Shown: piece after piece, positions 58,012 to 64,000 of the stretch
Layout: the number at the start of each line of letters is the position of its first letter
Position numbering within the stretch: position 1 is the stretch's first letter
Origin: Collybia mongolica
Taxonomy: Eukaryota; Basidiomycota; Agaricomycetes; Agaricales; Clitocybaceae
Length of the DNA stretch: 64,000 bases
Assembly (NCBI GenBank): GCA_013420905.1
Contig: JAAXNY010000005.1
Coordinates: 2,356,001-2,420,000, forward strand
Reading direction: 5' to 3'
Notes under the pieces: generated by a model
Seen by the model: only the letters and a program-made list of their open reading frames with translations
Told to the model about the DNA's origin: nothing
The model's database searches: none
Position numbers and translations under genes: made by a program

Positions 58012-58819
58012 CTACAACAAGATCCGAAGATCCTTCCACCAGACATAACCACCCACTGTGGCTAATGCAACGACCGCTGAACCAAGATCAAGTTGGACAA
58101 TTGTGTAAACCCAGATTGTCGCCAGAGCGGGGCACTGAACGGTAAGTTGTGGAACATCCCTCTGCACAGTTAGAACATACCTGTCGCATATTGATGAGCC
58201 AAGAACCCCAATTAATTAGATATAACATCCTCGTTCCCACAAGCACCGATAAAGCAAATAGAAACAACTGCATCATGCGATGCGATTTGTACCGTGTAGC
58301 TAAAAGAAACCGTTGTATTTGTTTCGTCTGCCTGGATCTATAGTGCTTACTGTAGAAAATAAATATTGATAGGACTGATGGAAATTGTGAGTGAGTATAA
58401 ATCAATATGGCTTCTGTTACACACTTGGAACACCAGGGACCATCCTATCCATAACAACTTCAAAAGTGGGCCGCTTCCGGTACTGAAAGTGGATTAATCT
58501 GCCACTGGTTAATAGAAAATTGTGGGCGAAGGCGTTCGACTAGTCCGTACATTTCCATTAATAGAAGTAAGAAACAGAACGGGATGATGAGGACGACAGC
58601 ACCAAACATCTCGTCAGCGAATGGGGTGATATCCTCTTCGTGAGTATCCAGTTTGGGGATGCTAGCAATCTTTCCTATAACACCGGACTCCTTAATCAAG
58701 CGTAACTGCTCGTCTTCAGGAATTTCTATCGTGGTGTTCATGATTTGACTTTGGCTTTTCTTCTGAGTACGGCGCGCCATCAGGCGGTTTTGAATTCGTG
58801 GCGGGATGGACTTTGTCAA
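58012..58819 (-). CDS. Fungal multi-pass membrane protein, possibly DUF7719
   Basis: Two frames that look like separate small genes join into one. The first exon encodes MTKSIPPRIQNRLMARRTQK, then IPEDEQLRLIKESGVIGKI and the first helix AVVLIIPFCFLLLLMEI. An intron (GTACGG...GGCAG) leads to LIHFQYRKRPTFEVVMDRMV and PGVP, then ILSIFIFYT. Next come TRYKSHRMMQLFLFALSVLV with GTRMLYLINWGSWLINMRQ, and finally CPALATIWVYTIVQLDLGSA, VVALATVGGYVWWKDLRILL. Four likely transmembrane helices. The tail pattern (PxLxTxWVYxxxxLxL...GGYxWW) is like a conserved fungal membrane family that I believe is DUF7719, but this is from memory. No function is known. An internal Met (MARRTQKK, at 58780) is an alternative start. 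Confidence 0.78.
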
Positions 58820-58950
58820 TGAGCACCACTTATGTAATCGTGCCCTGCTTCTTTGATTATATAATTTACTGTGTATTTGTTTGTTTATTAGTTATCCCAA
58901 ACAGGACTGAATATATTCAAAAAAGACAAAAAAGTTTTTTTCTGATATGA

Positions 58951-60147
58951 TTGGCAACGATGGCGGGGGCCAATGAAGTTGACTTACTTGGAATCTTACA
59001 GACTCATGGACAACAGTTTTTACATTCCTTCGCAAACATGGACTCGATTACGAGGAAACGCAAGAGAAACGCGGACCCGTCTCCTCCGCCCAACAAAAAT
59101 CAGCATGTCGCATCGTCTACAAACGAAGACGACGATGAGGAGGAATGGCGAGGAATTGCAGAAAATTCTGATCATGGAATTCAGTCAGAGTCTGAGGGCA
59201 ACGAAGGTATATATTACATATTGTTTCGCCATGCTCAATAGACAATTGAACAACTCGTAGAATTTGAACAAGGCGACGACAATTTCACGGGAGAAAGCTC
59301 AGCTGCCCAAACGAACGTTACAGTGTTCAGGGATTCTTCATCATTCAAGGCACCCGCCATGGCTAGATCCAGACTTCAAATGAAGGCATTTATGGTGAGC
59401 TATTTGGGTTGTGCAAGTCAGATCAGCTATCTATACGTGCCAGTCATCCAAAGTCTCCAAAGTACGACAAGAGTTACCCAATGCCCCAGAGCTGGAGAAG
59501 ACTCTAGTCGATATTGAGGACGAGCGGTATATTTCTTCAAGGTTGCAACTTTTACCCAGAAATCTCATGTAACATTAATAGCTCAAACGCTCAAAATGAT
59601 GCACTACTCCACCGCCTAGTCCACACCAAGATCTTATCTGGCTCTTTAAACCCCGACCTTGATCTCACACCTGCCCATCGACGAAAAGCATTTGCCGGGC
59701 GCATACTGGAATTATCAGGGAAAGTCAAGCTCGGAAAAGGGGAGAAGTCTGTACGCGAAAAGGAGAGAAATAGGGCAGCCAAGCACGTACGAGAAGGTAT
59801 CGTCGAAAAGCAGAGAGAAAGAAGCAAACATCAGCTACAAGAGGTAAGCTCGGAGATACTTCTAGGAACTTCGAGTCACACTTATTCGTTTATTTTAGGC
59901 GAAGAACATAGGTAACTATCACCCAACAATAAAGAAAATTTTCGAGCCATCGTCTGTGCCTCCCTCCAAAAAAAGGGAGCGTGGTCTCAAGTTGGGTGTG
60001 GGAAAATTTACTGGAGGCTCACTGAAGCTTAGTCAAGAAGAGATCGACATCGCTGAAGGAAAAGCATCTGGTCGAGGTGACTATCCTGTATTTGATCGTG
60101 GACGTGGTCAAGGAAGTAGGAAGCGCTTGCCACGACTATCACTGTAA
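58951..60147 (+). CDS. FAF1: Faf1-like 40S ribosome assembly factor
   Basis: Nucleolar-type, highly charged protein; yeast Faf1 works in early 18S rRNA processing. Start MATMAGANEVDLLGILQTHG (or MAGANEVD nine bases on), then SITRKRKRNADPSPPPNKNQ and an acidic Glu/Asp run. Exons continue FRDSSSFKAPAMARSRLQMK, LPNAPELEKTLVDIEDER, SNAQNDALLHRLVHTKILSG, DLTPAHRRKAFAGRILELSG, KVKLGKGEKSVREKERNRAA and a C-terminal KRERGLKLGVGKFTGGSLKL-type segment ending RKRLPRLSL. The AHRRKAxxGRxLEL and VGKFxGGxLxL blocks are the family signatures. Low-complexity termini limit confidence in exact orthology. Confidence 0.82.
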
Positions 60148-60694
60148 AATCTGCCACATCAGAGGACCTCCCGACACTCACACCGCAAGCAACGACTCTT
60201 CCCCCCCGCGAGAAATACATTTCGACAAATAGGTCCTGCTGCCATAGGAAGGCGCACGGGAAGATACACTTCCTCTCGCATTGCGTCTTCGTATTCTGTT
60301 AATAAGTTGCAAGGGTTGACTCAGAAATGGAGTGCCCACAAAGGAATCTGATGACCGTGATCATCTATCAATATGATGTTCATCGCATCGCTCGGGACCG
60401 ACGCATAGCTTATGCTTGATTCGGCCTTGGTCGGAACGCTGCTGGAATATACCAACCAAATCAACCAGGAAATTTTATGGTGCCCACCTTCGAGATATAC
60501 GAGAACAATCTGATTGGCTCGCCTTGTGCCTATAAAGTCGCAGTCAAAACATCAAATCAAACTTATAAAATACAGACCTTACATGCCGACACGTTCATTG
60601 CTACCATCTCTCTTCCTTAATAGCCGTCCAAAATCACCAGTTCTAATAAAGACATTGTCATTCGAAGCTTCATGGTTATACCCTTCTATCGCAT
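60148..60694. other. Intergenic region, convergent 3' ends
   Basis: About 550 bp between FAF1 and the minus-strand gene at 60695. A plus-strand TATAAAAT (60565-60572) precedes a small ATG frame at 60583 that runs into the neighbour's last exon. It has no domain, and I do not call it a gene. Confidence 0.4.
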
Positions 60695-61871
60695 TTACCG
60701 ATAAAGCTCGTTGCCATGCTCGTCTTGCACAATAGTTGGGGAAACCCTCCTTGGCCCCTTGACTGATTTACCAAAACGACCTACTCTGACCGCCGGTCAA
60801 TCCATGAACATTGTTGACAAGTTCGGAGTGATGAATTACCTGGATACCTCGTTCCCTACCTCATCTTTAAATATAACGTTCATTCCTCCAGGAATAATGT
60901 AATAATACAGCTCTGGCTCCGAGTCGCCCGTGTTCCAAACCTCATGCTGGTAAATGGTAGGCTAAGCCGTCCTAGTTAACGGCTATCAAATTTGACTGTA
61001 CAAGATATCCAGTGCTTACCCCGACAATCTCTGTATTGGGCGGATGTGCTCCGTTGTTGTTGAAGGACCCAGAATTTTTTTCATCCACACTAGTCTCCAT
61101 GTGATTCTGGTAAGTGAGGGCACGCTCTGTTTCCTTGTCATCTCATCAGTTCAATATCTAAAGTATGAAGTGTAGAAATGTGTACTCTTGCTGCGTGCGT
61201 GTTCGGATTTCTGAACCGTTCACGACGATCCAATTCTTCCCGATACCAACCACCCTCGGATATTGTTGGGCCATGAATTTCTTGGGAATGAGCAGAATGG
61301 TTAACAGGTATATACGCGTCTTGGTCACCAAGATCTCGGTGAATGGCAGTTCTACGACCATCAACTACATGTTGCCACATGTCTCCGAACCTCTGAGACG
61401 TCTCCGAGCTATTTGAAAGTGAATTGATATCTGCCGGATATCTGTGAACTGAAGGAATGGGGCTCCAGGACCTGGAGGTTTCTGAAGGGTTGAAATGATC
61501 AGGCAACTTCTGGGAGGGACTATTTGTGTTCTGGTCATGGCTTGCGGCAAATTCATGGTATTCAAGAAGCTGAAACGGGTTCGAAGCTTGGAATTTTATA
61601 ACTTATCAAGAATCCTCACAGATTCTGCAGTATGCCAGCGCTTTATTTTATGATCAGGGTTCCTTGTTATTAAAGAAGAATTAGACACGAAGGGTTCACT
61701 CACCTGAGGATTCCTTGTATCAAGTTCAAATTCCATATCATTCTTGACTTGGGCTCTTTCGCGTATGTTGTAGTTTCGATGTCCTTGAGCCGACGAACTT
61801 CTATGCGACTCGAATTGCTTTCGTTGGCGGGGCCCGCGGGCAAAAGACTTAAAGATACTGGAGAACGGCAT
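60695..61871 (-). CDS. Uncharacterised protein with disordered N-terminus and conserved-looking C-terminal motif
   Basis: Five exons joined in phase. Start MPFSSIFKSFARGPRQRKQF (an ATG three codons upstream is also possible), a Ser/Arg/Gln-rich disordered region, then FQLLEYHEFAASHDQNTNSP, PDHFNPSETSRSWSPIPSVH and a low-complexity spacer. Further exons give NPNTHAAR, ETERALTYQNHMETSVDEKN, NNGAHPPNTEIVG, PTIYQHEVWNTGDSEPELYY, YIIPGGMNVIFKDEVGNEVS and VGRFGKSVKGPRRVSPTIVQ, ending DEHGNELYR. The last block reads like a folded, conserved module (IIPGGMNVIFxDExGNE ... IVQDExGxELYR), a pattern I recall only loosely from agaric hypothetical proteins. No enzymatic motif or membrane segment. Confidence 0.65.
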
Positions 61872-62165
61872 GAGAGGCAAATGTGCGAAAACTGGGAATT
61901 GACGCAGTCTTCTTAACAGGAAGGCACGAGGTCAATCAAAGCCTAAACGCATGTATTCCATGATACAAATAGGAAATCCACAATGAGGCAATGAATTCTC
62001 TATCCTGGACCGAGGGACTAGTCACATGGAAACCTGTCGAAGGTGTGGTGCTCGGCAAATGGACTAAAATCTGGAATTGAAAGGCCTGCTCAGATCCACG
62101 AGGCCCTTCAGGGTTAATGATATCTCCATATTACCAGCATCCGTCCTTTGGACTAATGTAAGTAA

Positions 62166-63452
62166 TCATAAGCGCTGCGCTTGACTTTCACTCCATTGAA
62201 GTTGCCGGACGTAAGAAAGCGCCTGGGTGACTTTGCCAATCGTATCCGCAGTCGATCCGATCGAGGAAGAATCCACAGTATACCCGCTGTTCGTCGAAGA
62301 TTGTACTGATAAATGTGCCGATAGCGTGTGGAGTGAAGATTGCAGGGCTTTTGAAGTTTCTTCCAAAGTTTGCTTAATACGTTTGGTTTGCATCTATAGA
62401 CATTTATCTAGTATAATTATTGCCCGATTTATGCCGAACTTACTGAATCATCAATCAGACGCGGATCCTCAGAAATTGAAAAGCTCTAGGCTAGCATCAG
62501 TAGATGCACAAAGACTTGTGTTAGAACATGACACACCTCACGAGTATTGATAGTACCCGCCGACAGCGCAACCGGGGCGTTGCTCAAGATCTATGTCTCC
62601 AGCAATGAGGATCGGAAGAGAACAACATAGCTGAACCTACAGATGTAGATTCCTCGTGAGCTTCGGCATTCTCGCGAGAGTTTAGCATGTTCACTGTGCC
62701 GCTATCGTCAGAATTCAGAGGTCCCAAACCTACTGGGATTAGGCGCCCTCGACCGGCCCAGTCTACTTCCGCGAGATAAACATTTCCGCAGATTACACAT
62801 TCCTTCGTTATGTATTAAAATTGAGATGGGAAAGGATAATAGTGTACACACCTTTCTGGGATCTTTTTCGCCACCTGCCTTTGGAGGTCGGACCAATGGA
62901 ACTCCATAGCATCTGTCGTTTGGACATTCGTCGCCAAGCATGGCCCAACCTTTAAGAAGCCGTTTGCCGATCTCTGAAGAGGCCCTGTCCGATTGTTCAC
63001 GGCGGCGCATTGATTCTTCGGTATCGACAGGAGGCGCGAAGATTGGTGAGCTGAGGGCACTTGATATTTCTGTGGGAGGTGTAGATGTCCGCGATATCCG
63101 TGAGCCGGAAGTGCGAGTTGAAGACGAGTCTGAGATGCTTATGGTCGGTTTTGATCGAGGAACTTGAAGTAAGAACATGAGTTGAATACTGATATTATGT
63201 CTGGTTTAGAGCATACCACCAGGTCTGTCGTCGCAATTGGCGCAAAAATGTGTTACAGGGATTCTTCCATTCGGGGAACGCATCATAGGAACGCTGCATC
63301 CTGGTGTTAGGCACGACTTGTCGGTCAAAACCTATGCATGGGCGAAAGATTACTTCAAAAGCGGAACCGTGGAACTTAAAGAAAACGGTGCTGACCCATC
63401 CTTGCAACATGTACTCACCCAAACGGTCAGATATGTCGATAACCGTACTCAT
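62166..63452 (-). CDS. Zinc-ribbon protein with two ZNRD2/SSSCA1-like modules
   Basis: Two similar Cys modules in one protein. Start MSTVIDISDRLGEYMLQGWV, then after an intron VLTDKSCLTPGCSVPMMRSP and THFCANCDDRP: CxxxxC and CxxC pairs of a zinc ribbon. A Ser/Thr/Pro-rich linker (TSGSRISRTSTPPTEISSAL) follows. The second module reads RLLKGWAMLGDECPNDRCYG, VPLVRPPKAGGEKDPRK and ECVICGNVYLAEVDWAGRGR: again a CxxxxC and CxxC pair. The rest is variable and ends in a predicted helix (QTLEETSKALQSSLHTLSAH; QALSYVRQLQWSESQAQRL). ZNRD2 of animals carries one such domain; two copies occur in fungal relatives. Function unknown. The upstream frame MKNFVNTKRL at 63500-63538 could join the start across an intron. 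Confidence 0.78.
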
Positions 63453-64000
63453 CAGCCTTTTTGTATTGACAAAGTCTAGAGAAAGAGGCTTTATATGATT
63501 CGAATCGATTTCAAATTGATTATAACTTACTTTTCATGGAAAATCAAGTGGTTACGTAATGAACGGGCTTCATGAGTCACATGACGCGACGATCGTGTTC
63601 GGCTGCTGCTGTTTTTGGATTTGCCACGACTACCCTTGACCTGCTTAGCTTGTCTGCTACGCGGTTCTTCAATCGCCATATCCTGGGACATTTACATCCC
63701 ATCCAGGCTTCATGAAGTGGGGAAGATACTGGCCAGAGTATCTTCTTGGCATTCTACTCTTCTTCCTGCAAGGACCTCGCTGGTTACGGAGCACACATGC
63801 CTCAGCTCCCATAAAAAGTGCTGGGTGGACTACACAGCGAAAAGTTGCCGCCCGGTATGTCATTAATGAACTGGAAGCCAATGAATATTCTATATGCATC
63901 GCAGCGAGAAAACACGTCAGCTCTGGTACCATGGATTTGACAACTACATGACTTTCGGTGTGTCATACCTACTTGTGTGCAGCAGTCCACTTCTAAGATT
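63453..64000. other. Unresolved end of window
   Basis: About 550 bp with competing open frames on both strands. A minus-strand frame at about 63691-63530 reads MSQDMAIEEPRSRQAKQVKG and stays open to a GTAAGT, which looks exon-like. A plus-strand frame from 63712 (MKWGRYWPEYLLGILLFF...) is also open. Neither has a recognisable domain, and the partner exons lie beyond the window, so no gene is called. Confidence 0.35.

Noticed and set aside
60583..60735. Small plus-strand gene after TATAAAAT at 60565-60572
   Set aside because: No domain, short, and antisense to the last exon of a better supported gene.
1..64000. CRISPR array, tRNA, rRNA or prophage
   Set aside because: No regularly spaced repeats, no tRNA cloverleaf recognised by eye and no phage-like genes; the window is eukaryotic. 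tRNA genes cannot be fully excluded without a covariance-model search.

Overview
This window looks like the genome of a mushroom-forming basidiomycete (Agaricomycete). Nearly every gene is split by many 45-70 nt GT-AG introns, genes lie 100-600 bp apart on both strands, and the content is typical: PROPPIN, DASH subunit, Dicer, fungalysin, Zn2Cys6 factors, and an intronless F-box/LRR protein with a coiled-coil start. Gene models below were assembled by eye by joining reading frames across splice sites. Outer coordinates are start codon to stop codon, and the internal introns are described in the text.

Layout. 1-8.2 kb: tail of a Gly/Arg-rich gene, the v-SNARE VTI1 (-), EMC3 (+), a frequenin/NCS-1 calcium sensor (-), a Cys/Ser-rich unknown (+), an HSV2-type PROPPIN (+) and DASH subunit DAD4 (+). 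8.4-14.9 kb: arginyltransferase ATE1 (+) and IMP4 (+). A 3.1-kb 5'-truncated LINE-like retrotransposon (-) sits between them, flanked by a perfect 15-bp target-site duplication. 15-21.7 kb: aspartyl aminopeptidase (-), UTP12 (+), secreted RlpA/barwin-like protein (-). 22-29.3 kb: Zn2Cys6 regulator, a PLP trans-sulfuration-type enzyme with a Gcn4-like site upstream, and an RRM/RS protein. 29.7-36.1 kb: LOA1-type acyltransferase (-), TVP38-type Golgi protein (+), UFE1-type syntaxin (-), F-box/LRR protein (-). 36.6-41.6 kb: SSU72, 1-Cys peroxiredoxin, proteasome alpha-2 (PRE8), and a short Zn2Cys6 protein. 42.2-45 kb: aldehyde dehydrogenase (-) with one oversized intron. 45-47 kb: no recognisable gene. 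47-49.4 kb: fungalysin (M36). 49.7-55.8 kb: COX8-like subunit (+) and a Dicer (-). 56-64 kb: a conserved unknown protein, a multi-pass membrane protein, FAF1-like ribosome assembly factor, another unknown, and a double zinc-ribbon protein.

Most genes are housekeeping and are not functionally clustered. A loose theme is membrane traffic (VTI1, HSV2, TVP38, UFE1, LOA1, NCS-1, EMC3), and a second is ribosome biogenesis (IMP4, UTP12, FAF1). The most unusual items are the Dicer, whose RNase III domains look intact while its helicase lacks Walker A and the DECH box, and the recent-looking LINE insertion 143 bp upstream of IMP4. An apparent frameshift or mini-intron in ATE1, an SSU72 whose catalytic loop is split by a GC-AG intron, and several conserved-looking proteins of unknown function are also worth attention. 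I see no clearly undescribed multi-gene system.
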